Shown: in pieces, positions 34,741 through 41,887 of the stretch
How positions within the stretch are numbered: the stretch's first letter is position 1
Layout of the letters: every line of letters begins with the position of its first letter
IMG/VR virus record: IMGVR_UViG_3300023108_000048
Location: 1 to 46,635 of that record
DNA: 46,635 nt
Origin: a virus
Reading direction: 5' to 3' (one strand)
The notes under the pieces: model-generated
Database searches by the model: none
What the model was told of the DNA's origin: nothing
What the model saw: the letters and a program-made list of their open reading frames with translations, nothing else
Translations under genes and position numbers: made by a program

Positions 34741-36311
34741 CAGTAAGCCTCTCTCAGAGTAAACGTATCGTAGTTGAACTTGAGTTTACCTGCCATACCT
34801 TCCTCAGATGATGGACGGTTCTTCTCAATCTTTAGATACGTTGTGTTTCGTTCTTCCATGTCGTCTGATTCTTTGTCACGGTGTAGGTTCACAATGACAC
34901 TAGCACGTTGACCAATCATCTTACAATACTTAAAGTCGCCGTTCTCGTTAGTATGTCCAATGGACACGATACCGATGTTAAGTTCTGCTGCCAGTTTGGA
35001 CAGACGGACGGACAGGTTTGCAAGTTCAGCCTCTTTACTATCCTCTGTGCCAGTAATGACATCTTGGATAGGCTCAAAAAATACAAACTTGCAGTCACAT
35101 GCCTGACTAAAGAACCGTATCTGATCGCACAGTTCGTCGGCCCCCTGTCCGTCCTGTAAGTAGAACTGATAAAGGTTCTCGTCCTTCGTCAGGTCTACGA
35201 TAGCTTGCCGTACCTGTTGGTCCATACCTTTCTCGTCAATCAGGTCACGGCGTGTCACATTGTCATTCAACTGGTAGGATGCAAGACCCAACAGAGAACG
35301 TAGCTTTGTTTCTTCTAGGTGCCATGTGGCAATGGGTATGCCCTTCTGCAACATCTGAAACTCTAGGTACCGCATAAGTTCTGTCTTACCAATTCCTGTG
35401 GGTGCCTTGAACATTGTGAAGTGTCCCTGCATCAAACCCAATATCTTATCGTCTAGTGCTTGGATACCTGTAGGTACGTACACATGCTCTGGCGTTTCGT
35501 CATACATCTTTAAGAACTGGTCAGAAGTGTTGATGACGTTCTCTGGCGTATGCTTTACTGGCTTCCACCATGACGACTTAAAGTCTTGTGCTTTACCTGC
35601 TTGTAAGAAATCGTTAGCATCCTTGTACTGTCCATGATCTACACGGTAGACCTTGTTAGGAAACAGTCGTGACATACGATCCGCAACAGCATTACCTGCT
35701 TCATCGTTATCGACAGACAAGATGATCTTCTCGAAGCTATCTAACCAATCCTTACAGTTTTCCCATAATTTCTTCGATGGGGTAGCTGATGGTAACGACA
35801 CAACAGGTGTAGTCCAGTTAGACTTGAGCATCTGCCATGCAGACATAGCATCTAGTTCACCCTCAGTGATCGTAACAAACTTAGACGACCCAGCAGGGAA
35901 CAAGTTCATACCAAACAGTTCATCACCTTTGAACCCATCCTTAGTAAAGAACTTCTTGTCTGCAAGCATACGGACTTTCTTTCCACCAGAGGGGTACGTG
36001 TACTCTTGTGTGAAGTCGTCAGTCTTTACGTCGAACTCTTCCATTGTACGTGCAGTGATGCCACGCATTTCCTTGTAGCTTTTCTGCGACACAGGCGTAG
36101 GGTTAGACGACACCATATTACGTAAAGTATCAAAACCATCTTTTTCCATTGTAGGGTATCTCTCCTTCGCCCAGTCAAACATTTGATGTCGGGATGGGTA
36201 ACCTTCGTTGCAAGAGTGACACTTGCCGACCATCTTATCTGAGTTGTAGCTAAATGCATCCGACGAACCACAATCGACATACGGACACGGTAAGTGTGCT
36301 TTCTCTGCCAT
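34740..36311 (-). CDS. Primase-helicase (T7 gp4-like)
   Basis: This 523-residue protein has an N-terminal zinc-binding domain (CPYVDC...KCHSC), a TOPRIM primase domain (VTITEGELDAMSA and ILSVDNDEAG) and a RecA-like helicase with Walker A KAPTGIGKTEL and VSIGHTNE. It unwinds DNA and primes lagging-strand synthesis. The promoter at 36369-36395 lies directly upstream. Confidence 0.93.
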   Translation of the reverse strand: MAEKAHLPCPYVDCGSSDAFSYNSDKMVGKCHSCNEGYPSRHQMFDWAKERYPTMEKDGFDTLRNMVSSNPTPVSQKSYKEMRGITARTMEEFDVKTDDFTQEYTYPSGGKKVRMLADKKFFTKDGFKGDELFGMNLFPAGSSKFVTITEGELDAMSAWQMLKSNWTTPVVSLPSATPSKKLWENCKDWLDSFEKIILSVDNDEAGNAVADRMSRLFPNKVYRVDHGQYKDANDFLQAGKAQDFKSSWWKPVKHTPENVINTSDQFLKMYDETPEHVYVPTGIQALDDKILGLMQGHFTMFKAPTGIGKTELMRYLEFQMLQKGIPIATWHLEETKLRSLLGLASYQLNDNVTRRDLIDEKGMDQQVRQAIVDLTKDENLYQFYLQDGQGADELCDQIRFFSQACDCKFVFFEPIQDVITGTEDSKEAELANLSVRLSKLAAELNIGIVSIGHTNENGDFKYCKMIGQRASVIVNLHRDKESDDMEERNTTYLKIEKNRPSSEEGMAGKLKFNYDTFTLREAY

Positions 36312-36368
36312 ACTATAGTTTCCTTTTGTTTATCTGTAGTAGTGGTAACCTAAAGGGGTACTTAGGTA

Positions 36369-36395
36369 TATATAACTTATTTCACTCATCCACAA
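36369..36395 (-). promoter_or_regulatory. Phage promoter upstream of primase-helicase (motif copy B)
   Basis: Minus strand TTGTGG (36395-36390), 15 bases, TATATA (36374-36369), with the same AAGTTATATATA core as copy A. The TTGTGG box is the last coding part of the sigma-factor gene (Leu-Val-Asp). The start of transcription would be near 36362, about 50 bases above the helicase ATG at 36311. Confidence 0.75.
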
Positions 36396-36873
36396 GTTTA
36401 CGTAGGTTATTTATTGCGGCATTGTGTCTTTGTTGCCACAGTTGATAAGATGTACCAGTCTCTTCACCGATCTGAGATAGTGACTTACCTTTGAAGTAGA
36501 CTTGATCCAAAACTTGACGATCTCTAAACGACAATTCTGGTAGTTTACCTACTAGATACATAACGTAATCTTTGAACTCATACTTTTCTGCATGATCATC
36601 TGTTTTCGCCATGTAATCTTGTATGTCGTGTTCTACCTCTTGGCTTTCTGCTAGTTCTATATTTCCACTGCGAGGGGGTAGAGGCACCATACGATCCCTG
36701 TACGTCTTGTACATATGCACGTGTAGTTTTACGTACCAGTACATTGCCTTTTCGTCTAAACCCCTCTCCTGACCCTCTAGGATTGCTACCCATGCCTCTT
36801 GGTACAAGTCGTCATATTTCTCTGGATCGCCATAACGTGCTGCCAGATGCCCTGCTAGTTGTTCATTCGTCAT
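36382..36873 (-). CDS. Sigma-70-like transcription factor
   Basis: This 163-residue protein has a region 2-like helix set (YDDLYQEAWVAILEGQERGL), a linker, and a region 4-like helix-turn-helix (LSFRDRQVLDQVYFKGKSLSQIGEETGTSYQLWQQRHNAAINNL as a whole; the recognition helix is SYQLWQQRHN). This is the layout of small ECF-like sigma factors. It could redirect host RNA polymerase to phage promoters such as the TTGTGG-N15-TATATA motif. Confidence 0.8.
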   Translation of the reverse strand: MTNEQLAGHLAARYGDPEKYDDLYQEAWVAILEGQERGLDEKAMYWYVKLHVHMYKTYRDRMVPLPPRSGNIELAESQEVEHDIQDYMAKTDDHAEKYEFKDYVMYLVGKLPELSFRDRQVLDQVYFKGKSLSQIGEETGTSYQLWQQRHNAAINNLRKLVDE

Positions 36874-37036
36874 CTACTTCACCATTTATACACAACAACT
36901 GTGTGCCTTGTTTCTCTACCATATCTTCTGCTACCTCAAAAGCCTCGTAGCATTCAAAGATAGTTTTATGATTACTTATAATTTCCACGTTGGGGGTGCC
37001 ACTCACAACCCAAACCAACAACAATGTCCATATCAT
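36863..37036 (-). CDS. Small secreted protein, unknown
   Basis: This 57-residue protein starts at ATG 37036, which overlaps the thyX stop (ATGA), and has a hydrophobic start (MIWTLLLVWVVSG) that looks like a signal peptide, then two cysteines in the mature part. Phage small secreted proteins of this type often act in the envelope. Function unknown. Confidence 0.55.
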   Translation of the reverse strand: MIWTLLLVWVVSGTPNVEIISNHKTIFECYEAFEVAEDMVEKQGTQLLCINGEVDDE

Positions 37037-37710
37037 TCCTCTTGCTCCATCAGTGCTGCCCAAGATACAGGGTACAGCTTTAGCATTTCACCGTAGATCA
37101 CAGAGGCTACAATCTGTGTTTCAAACTGTGTGTCTTTTGCGCAACGTAACTTGCACATGTCTGCCCATGCATCTAACGACCCAGACCAATACCAAGAAGT
37201 CATCATGTTCTGTGGCAAAATGGATCGTGCCTGTTCAGGGCTGACTCCCTCTTTGATCATCAGGTCATATGTCGTCAATGCGTTACGTATGGTTGCGTTA
37301 TACATCATGTCAGCCTCATGGCTAATTTCCATCGGACCCCCTGAACCCTGCTTAGAATGTTCTGGTTTGCTGCGCCAGTAGGGTTCATAGAATGATGGTT
37401 CATAATTTACGTATCTACGGCTTATCTCATTCCAACGTAGGAACTTGTGTTTGACCAACTGCCGTGCAACAAACAATGGTGCCTCAACACGGAAACTTGT
37501 AAAGCAGTGACCAAATGGTGACGTATGCTTGTGTTCCGCTAAGTATTGTATCAGACGTATATCTTTTGCCTTTAGCTGCCTATATTCCCCTGAGTGTACC
37601 TGTCCTGTCCAGTCTGACGTATTAGCATACGATACACGTGCAGCACGTACAACTGTAAGATCATCACCCATCTTATCTACTAAATCTACGTTAATCTCGC
37701 CTAGTTTCAT
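37033..37710 (-). CDS. thyX: Flavin-dependent thymidylate synthase
   Basis: This 225-residue protein is ThyX. The signature region is KHKFLRWNEISRRY (87-100), a variant of RHRxxSxNExSxRY with both Arg of RHR replaced by Lys. Other ThyX features include HTSPFGHCFTSFRVEAPLFVARQ. It converts dUMP to dTMP with FAD and folate. It is the first gene of a nucleotide-metabolism block that continues with RNR and MazG. Confidence 0.88.
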   Translation of the reverse strand: MKLGEINVDLVDKMGDDLTVVRAARVSYANTSDWTGQVHSGEYRQLKAKDIRLIQYLAEHKHTSPFGHCFTSFRVEAPLFVARQLVKHKFLRWNEISRRYVNYEPSFYEPYWRSKPEHSKQGSGGPMEISHEADMMYNATIRNALTTYDLMIKEGVSPEQARSILPQNMMTSWYWSGSLDAWADMCKLRCAKDTQFETQIVASVIYGEMLKLYPVSWAALMEQEE

Positions 37711-37721
37711 CTGTCTTACCC

Positions 37722-38072
37722 TTATGTTAAGTTTCTTATTTTTGTAGCTGATATGCTATGTATATCTTCACCTAAATCATGCTTAGTAAATGTATACCCT
37801 ACATCTCTGCCGTATGATATATCAACTATATTAGGAACACTGCTTATTTCATACTCTTTACCAAGTGTAAACCCTTCTAGCTCCAATTTGGCAATAATTT
37901 TACTACGCACCTCTTCATAAGAAAAAGGGTTGTTTTGTGATATTGGCATACTCCTAACCTGTATGACTACCTGACCAGTTCTTTTGATAGCCCTTTTAAA
38001 AAGTTCAGTGTGTCCTCTGTGCCAAGGTTGCCACCTTCCAAGTAATTGTACAGTTTCCTTGCATTTGTCCAT
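37722..38072 (-). CDS. Nucleotidyltransferase (HxGH type)
   Basis: This 116-residue protein has GRWQPWHRGH (His18-Arg-Gly-His21) and ISATKIR (107-113), the two signatures of HIGH nucleotidyltransferases (NMN adenylyl-, cytidylyl-type). In related marine phages this domain is often fused to an APS-kinase-like domain. Here it overlaps the kinase gene by 106 bases in another frame, as if a fused gene had been split. Target could be NMN, a cytidyl compound or sulfate-type chemistry. Confidence 0.7.
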   Translation of the reverse strand: MDKCKETVQLLGRWQPWHRGHTELFKRAIKRTGQVVIQVRSMPISQNNPFSYEEVRSKIIAKLELEGFTLGKEYEISSVPNIVDISYGRDVGYTFTKHDLGEDIHSISATKIRNLT

Positions 38073-38428
38073 GATTTTATCCTCATATCGTAACTACTAG
38101 GTCTTTCAAAAACACTATTTGTGTCCTCATAGTTACATTCTTTAACCGTATCGCACCATATAGTAAAGTCTGCATCAAAGATGTACCTTGTTAAGTCTGT
38201 AGGACAAATGAAATCACATATTACAGTGTTTCCGCAACCTTTCTCATAGTCTGCTAAGTTTCTCATTCTCCTAGCTTGTCTTATACGTGCCTCACTATCA
38301 AAGTCCCAATCATTTGCCATACTCCTAACAGCGTCTGCATTAAACCAAGCACAACCTAGTATTGACTGCAACCTTTTTGATAATGCTGTTTTTCCTGTGT
38401 TAGGTAGACCCATCACAAGTATTTTCAT
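37967..38428 (-). CDS. APS kinase-like protein
   Basis: This 153-residue protein is a P-loop kinase of the adenylylsulfate kinase type: Walker A GLPNTGKT (7-14), FNADAVRSMANDWDFDSEARIRQ as a whole resembling the APS-kinase specificity region, and ICDFICPTDLTR. I prefer ATG 38428, which overlaps the sulfotransferase stop (ATGA) and has GGAG upstream. If it phosphorylates APS it makes PAPS, the donor used by sulfotransferases, and a sulfotransferase gene lies directly next to it. Confidence 0.75.
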   Translation of the reverse strand: MKILVMGLPNTGKTALSKRLQSILGCAWFNADAVRSMANDWDFDSEARIRQARRMRNLADYEKGCGNTVICDFICPTDLTRYIFDADFTIWCDTVKECNYEDTNSVFERPSSYDMRIKSWTNARKLYNYLEGGNLGTEDTLNFLKGLSKELVR

Positions 38429-39231
38429 TTGCTTCTCCAAAACGCCAAGTCTTTATACTCCTCTATTATTGAAGATGGTAGCGTATCTTTGTAAGACCTG
38501 TCTATCTTCTTTACCTTTTTCCTCACTGAGTGTAAACCTGAAACTAAGTGATCTGAGTTTTCTTTCTGACGAGGTTCGACATTATCTAAATCAAACTTGT
38601 ATTTTGGTGCGCCAAGAAAAGACACTACATTATCTAAAACCTCTTCTGTGTTACACGTAAGATCATCATACTCTACTAGCATAATTAAATCTCCAAAACC
38701 ACTCCAAAAGGCTGTGTTTAGGCACTGTAGGTAGTCATAAACCATGCCACCAGAACCCATCAATGCTTTACACCTGTTACGTGTATTTAATTCAGCATCA
38801 AGAGAAATCAAGTACCTATCAACAAAGTTATCTCTAGGTTGGTTTTCTACTAGCCTCACAAAAGATGCTAAAATATCTAGTGGCTCTCTCACGGTACATA
38901 TTATCTTTGGTTTACGTTCTACGTACCTAGTTATCAAGTCTATCTCCCTAGACCATAACCTGTTCTTATCTACTACTATAGGTTTATTAACAAATTGATA
39001 GTAGTTTTCAATTATGTTCTGTAACACATTGTCTGCACCAACTTGATTAGCCAAAGTCAAAGTGTAGGAATCGTTGTCATAAAAAGTATTACAGACATCT
39101 CTCATAATTTTACACACAGGACTAGCAACACTAGCACTTATGTATGGGTGTTGATCTAGGATTGCTGACAATAAAGTAGACCCTGATCTAGGTAAACCAC
39201 AGTCAAAATTAAACCTGTTCATTCGTTTCAT
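38425..39231 (-). CDS. PAPS-dependent sulfotransferase
   Basis: This 268-residue protein has the PAPS 5'-phosphosulfate loop GLPRSGSTLL (residues 12-21) and the 3'-phosphate motif REPLDILASF (near 119). It transfers sulfate from PAPS to a hydroxyl group, for example on surface sugars, tyrosine or a small molecule. Together with the APS kinase next door it could form a small sulfation pathway. Possible targets are phage fibres, lipopolysaccharide or host metabolites. Confidence 0.85.
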   Translation of the reverse strand: MKRMNRFNFDCGLPRSGSTLLSAILDQHPYISASVASPVCKIMRDVCNTFYDNDSYTLTLANQVGADNVLQNIIENYYQFVNKPIVVDKNRLWSREIDLITRYVERKPKIICTVREPLDILASFVRLVENQPRDNFVDRYLISLDAELNTRNRCKALMGSGGMVYDYLQCLNTAFWSGFGDLIMLVEYDDLTCNTEEVLDNVVSFLGAPKYKFDLDNVEPRQKENSDHLVSGLHSVRKKVKKIDRSYKDTLPSSIIEEYKDLAFWRSK

Positions 39232-39447
39232 CTACCATTGTCTCCTAGTTTTCCACCATACCCAACACTCACTGCAATGGTTCTTGCCAAAGATGGCATC
39301 AATAAACCACACAAGGTTAGGTTTCTTATCTCTTTTCCACTGCCAATTACGTGCAGAGAATGTTTGGTTAAGCGAACCACCTAATAGTACGTTTAATAGT
39401 ACGCTTAATGATACTAATATCCTAGAAAAGTATCTCACCATTTTCAT
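39232..39447 (-). CDS. Small membrane protein of marine phages
   Basis: This 71-residue protein has a hydrophobic N-terminal helix (ILVSLSVLLNVLLGG), a conserved-looking LNQTFSARNWQWKRDKKPNLVWFID and a C-terminal HCSECWVWWKTRR. It belongs to a small family of marine phage proteins often found in the early region. ATG 39447 is chosen; 39441 is an alternative. It lies directly ahead of the sulfotransferase gene. Function unknown. Confidence 0.6.
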   Translation of the reverse strand: MKMVRYFSRILVSLSVLLNVLLGGSLNQTFSARNWQWKRDKKPNLVWFIDAIFGKNHCSECWVWWKTRRQW

Positions 39448-39571
39448 CGTAGGGGTCTCTGTAGTACCCTTTACTAAAGACTTCCTGATAATACTCACGG
39501 TTGTACGGTCCTTCTATTTCTTCTAGTTGCTCCAAAGGGCTTGGTATAAGCAGCCCCAATTCATCTGCCAT
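39422..39571 (-). CDS. Small acidic protein, unknown
   Basis: ATG 39571 gives a 49-residue, Glu/Tyr-rich protein (MADELGLLIPSPLEQLEEIE, then GYYRDPYDENGE) that overlaps both neighbours. The RBS is weak. No family recognised. Confidence 0.45.
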   Translation of the reverse strand: MADELGLLIPSPLEQLEEIEGPYNREYYQEVFSKGYYRDPYDENGEILF

Positions 39572-39950
39572 CCACTGCGGTATAGAATGTGTGGTCTCCA
39601 ATGGTTCCGTCCTTATAATAGTGTTTCGTCCAGTAGGGTTTGATACCAACCCTGTGATAGTGTGTAGACTGTAGCCCGATTCGGTTACCTAAGTCAACCT
39701 CTAATGCTACGTCCTTTGCTGTTTTGTAGGCTTGTTTCTCCAAGTTATTTGTCAGGTATTTCAATGGGTTATCACTCATTCCGTCATGTGTGAACGAGAA
39801 TTGTTTTCTTTGGTACACGACATCGCAAATATTGTCAGGCCAACGTGGTGATTCCACACGGTTCATTACAACCTCTGCTACTGCAAATTGGCCTTCCAAT
39901 GGTTGGTCACGTGCCTCAAAGAAAATGGCTGCGACCAGACACTCAAGCAT
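39561..39950 (-). CDS. Cell wall hydrolase, SleB-type
   Basis: This 129-residue protein has the SleB/CwlJ pattern LVAAIFFEARDQPLEGQFAV (catalytic Glu12 in FFEARDQ), AVAEVVMNRV, CDVVYQRKQFSF and a final THYHRVGIKPYW...IGDHTFY. It likely cleaves peptidoglycan. Its place in the early operon, far from the M15 endolysin, is unusual and could suggest a role other than final lysis. ATG 39950 is preferred over an upstream TTG. Confidence 0.8.
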   Translation of the reverse strand: MLECLVAAIFFEARDQPLEGQFAVAEVVMNRVESPRWPDNICDVVYQRKQFSFTHDGMSDNPLKYLTNNLEKQAYKTAKDVALEVDLGNRIGLQSTHYHRVGIKPYWTKHYYKDGTIGDHTFYTAVDGR

Positions 39951-40209
39951 CACGACCCTCAAAGTAGTACGGTGGTGGGTCCATAGTCAGTGCCTCAATA
40001 TTGAATGGCACGAAATGGCTGTACTTATGATTGCGCAAGATACCTTTGTAAATCGGGTTCTCGTTATATCGTTTAGCCATTTCCTCTGCGTCTGCTAGAG
40101 TGTACGGTATTTTCACTGGCAGGGGTACAGCAGGTTTCGCTGTACGTGATGTTACGTCTAGTGGTACCACTGCTACGGTATAGGTATTTCTCATATCATA
40201 TGCTCTCAT
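39943..40209 (-). CDS. Small protein, unknown
   Basis: This 88-residue protein has a start MRAYDMRNTYTVAVVPLDVT and a helical middle with YTLADAEEMAKRYNENPIYK. It is a basic phage hypothetical with no recognised domain. It overlaps the hydrolase by eight bases and starts on the last base of the upstream gene's stop. Confidence 0.55.
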   Translation of the reverse strand: MRAYDMRNTYTVAVVPLDVTSRTAKPAVPLPVKIPYTLADAEEMAKRYNENPIYKGILRNHKYSHFVPFNIEALTMDPPPYYFEGRDA

Positions 40210-40466
40210 TATTTGATTTCCACTACTGCGTTTTCGTTAAAGCACTTCCACTTTTCTTCTGCTACAGAGAAGATAGGGATAAGGCCATTGCGTTTCAAGA
40301 CCTCTGAGTTGCGTTGACCTTGTTCGTTACCGACAATCTTAGATGTAGGCTTGAACAGGCCGTTGATTGTACGTTCTGTACCGTCCTTCTTGATGAATGT
40401 TACTGTGGCAAACTGTGTGCCTTTGGCTGCTACGATGCTACGTACTGTGTCTGCTGCTAGTGTCAT
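40209..40466 (-). CDS. Small SH3-like phage protein
   Basis: This 85-residue protein has the beta pattern FATVTFIKKDGTERTINGLF, close to the DUF2693/SH3-like proteins found in phage early regions, and ends EKWKCFNENAVVEIK. Its function is not known. An AAAGGAACTAAC RBS precedes ATG 40466. Confidence 0.6.
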   Translation of the reverse strand: MTLAADTVRSIVAAKGTQFATVTFIKKDGTERTINGLFKPTSKIVGNEQGQRNSEVLKRNGLIPIFSVAEEKWKCFNENAVVEIK

Positions 40467-40509
40467 GTTAGTTCCTTTCTGTTTACTCTTAGGGTTCTAC
40501 ACTGATTCG

Positions 40510-40767
40510 CTAGTCAATGTCAACCCCATAGTCTTTTGTGCCGTATGGCTCTTCTTCGTAACCTTCTAGATATGATTCTAGTTTGTACGTATCTGTACGG
40601 TTAGGGTTACGTGGACGACCATAATATGCATCAGTTGCACCACGCTCGTACTCTGCTTCCACTTGGTTCTGATACATTGCGTTTACTTTACTCATCTTTC
40701 TTATGTCCTCTTCTGTGTAGAAATACCATTGTCCATCTTCACCTACGTATGGGTCGCCTACTTTCAT
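40510..40767 (-). CDS. First gene of minus-strand operon, unknown
   Basis: This 85-residue protein is Tyr/Asp/Glu-rich (MKVGDPYVGEDGQWYFYTEE and a C-terminal EGYEEEPYGTKDYG). AGGAGAAACAAAA precedes ATG 40767. It is the first gene downstream of the control region; early phage proteins of this size often bind host proteins. No recognised domain. Confidence 0.6.
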   Translation of the reverse strand: MKVGDPYVGEDGQWYFYTEEDIRKMSKVNAMYQNQVEAEYERGATDAYYGRPRNPNRTDTYKLESYLEGYEEEPYGTKDYGVDID

Positions 40768-40782
40768 TTTTGTTTCTCCTAA

Positions 40783-40882
40783 TTTCCACTGCGGGGGTGA
40801 TTCGTAAGTAGATTACCAATTTCCACTGTGGGGGTCAATCCTTATTTCCACTGTGGGGGTCCTTATTTCCACTGTGGGGGGT
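40783..40882. repeat. Four tandem dyad repeats TTTCCACTGTGGGGGT
   Basis: Copies start at 40783, 40820, 40845 and 40866; the first has GC for GT. Each contains the dyad CCAC-T-GTGG, so it can bind a dimeric protein. Read on the minus strand, each copy is CCCCCACAGTGGAAAT, followed in the middle copies by AAGGA. The repeats sit between promoters and the first minus-strand gene. Confidence 0.8.
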
Positions 40883-40928
40883 CAGGGGCGATTTGTGACA
40901 TTTTTGCAACACTATCCGAAAGGGTAGG

Positions 40929-40955
40929 TGATTCGCTATCCGAATGTGCTGTCAA
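40929..40955 (-). promoter_or_regulatory. Candidate minus promoter TTGACA-N15-GAATCA
   Basis: On the minus strand TTGACA (40955-40950) is followed after 15 bases by GAATCA (40934-40929), a GANTC site in the -10 position. Downstream is the minus operon. Confidence 0.45.
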
Positions 40956-41051
40956 GTACTCTTTAGGATAGGTTGACAACTATTTTGGATAGGTCACTAC
41001 CGATTCGTATTGATTCTATATACCAAAGGATAGGTCAATAGTCCGTAAGGA

Positions 41052-41150
41052 TAGTTGACAAGGGTTTTTCGTATACATACCGATTCGGATAGTGATTCGG
41101 TAGTACGAAAGTTCTGTCAATAGCACAAACGGGTAGTTGACAAGGGTTTT
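41052..41150. repeat. Direct repeat TAGTTGACAAGGGTTTT (two copies)
   Basis: The 17-bp sequence occurs exactly at 41052-41068 and 41134-41150, 82 bp apart, each followed after 2-3 bases by TATA(C/G). A related sequence lies near 40971 (GGTTGACAACTATTTTGG). These may be repressor or activator sites. Confidence 0.7.
41093..41120 (-). promoter_or_regulatory. Candidate minus promoter TTGACA-N16-GAATCA
   Basis: Minus strand TTGACA (41120-41115), 16 bases, GAATCA (41098-41093). It has the same layout as 40929-40955. Confidence 0.45.
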
Positions 41151-41194
41151 GGTATAGTGTGGCTAAAATACAACGATTCGTAACAAGATTCTCC

Positions 41195-41222
41195 TTGACA
41201 TAGATTTACAGTTGACGAATCA
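41195..41222 (+). promoter_or_regulatory. Candidate plus promoter TTGACA-N16-GAATCA
   Basis: Plus strand TTGACA (41195-41200), 16 bases, GAATCA (41217-41222), pointing to the 41681 gene block. Confidence 0.45.
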
Positions 41223-41549
41223 GTTGACGCACGATAACGCACGACGAATCGATTCGGGTTCATATGATTCGTTCTACTTCAGACAAATAGCGGTTTGTCA
41301 AGTCATAGCTGCTATGCAAAAAACGCAATAGTTTAACCATTAAACTAATAAGACGGAATCCACCAACACAAACGGTTATCGGGATATGAACCGAGCCTCA
41401 GAATCACCTTAGCATGATTCGGGTATGGGAGTCAATAGGCCCCAAAACCCCTCAAAAATGGCCCCAGAATTGCGAAAGGGTTTTCAGGTGTCCTAGGTCG
41501 AAAAAGTGATTCCCCGCAGTCTGGACGTGTCAACCCCATAATGCGACAT

Positions 41550-41563
41550 AAAATGATCATTTT
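41550..41563. promoter_or_regulatory. Palindromic operator over -35 box
   Basis: AAAATGATCATTTT is a perfect 14-bp palindrome. Its right end overlaps the TTGCGA -35 box at 41562-41567. TGCGACAT direct repeats at 41542 and 41563 are 21 bp apart, two helical turns. A DNA-binding regulator could repress the promoter here. Confidence 0.6.
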
Positions 41564-41590
41564 GCGACATGGTGCTTGTGTATATATAAT
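41562..41590 (+). promoter_or_regulatory. Sigma-70 promoter of plus-strand early block
   Basis: TTGCGA (41562-41567), exactly 17 bases, TATAAT (41585-41590). Transcription would start near 41597 and reach the 41681 gene after an 84-base leader containing an inverted repeat. Confidence 0.75.
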
Positions 41591-41601
41591 TATAATGACT
41601 C

Positions 41602-41626
41602 ATGGTCAAAATTAGGGGTTGACCAT
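41602..41626 (+). promoter_or_regulatory. Inverted repeat ATGGTCAA-N9-TTGACCAT
   Basis: Arms at 41602-41609 and 41619-41626 are perfect. It lies just below the promoter start, so it could be an operator or a leader hairpin. Confidence 0.65.
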
Positions 41627-41680
41627 AGGGACGAATCGGGCTAGGTTAGAATCATCAAACGAACAACAAAGGAGTCAGAC

Positions 41681-41887
41681 ATGTTCGGATTTAACACTAA
41701 ACCACTAAACGACAACACAAACGGTTTTCGTTTTAACACCCGCCACTTTTCAGGCATTTACCGCAAGCGCAAAACAAAGGCCGCATACCGTGTTGTGCAA
41801 GGGGCAACGTTTACAAAGATTGAACTAGGCAAGAGAGTCGTTTACCTAGAACACTCTGCGCCATTGCGTCAACTTTGGAACTGGTAA
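41681..41887 (+). CDS. First gene of plus early block, basic protein
   Basis: This 68-residue protein is basic (RHFSGIYRKRKTKAAYRVVQ) with aromatic residues and no membrane segment. It follows the promoter at 41562-41590 and a GGAGTC ribosome-binding site. Basic, small and first-transcribed, it may bind nucleic acid or a host protein. No family recognised. Confidence 0.65.
   Translation: MFGFNTKPLNDNTNGFRFNTRHFSGIYRKRKTKAAYRVVQGATFTKIELGKRVVYLEHSAPLRQLWNW

Larger units (their letters stand above)
40768..41680. promoter_or_regulatory. Divergent control region between early operons (913 bp, no gene)
   Basis: No good open frame. The stretch holds four tandem dyads at its left end, repeated TTGACA boxes on both strands, a 17-bp direct repeat, several palindromes (for example 41245-41256, 41329-41347, 41550-41563) and 21 GANTC sites, where about 3-4 are expected by chance. 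It separates the minus-strand operon (from 40767) and the plus-strand block (from 41681) and likely carries their promoters and possibly the replication origin. Confidence 0.8.

Noticed and set aside
40990-41165. TTGACA with TATA at 10-11 bases as ordinary promoters
   Set aside because: Spacing is far too short for sigma-70; they are treated as repeats or operators instead.
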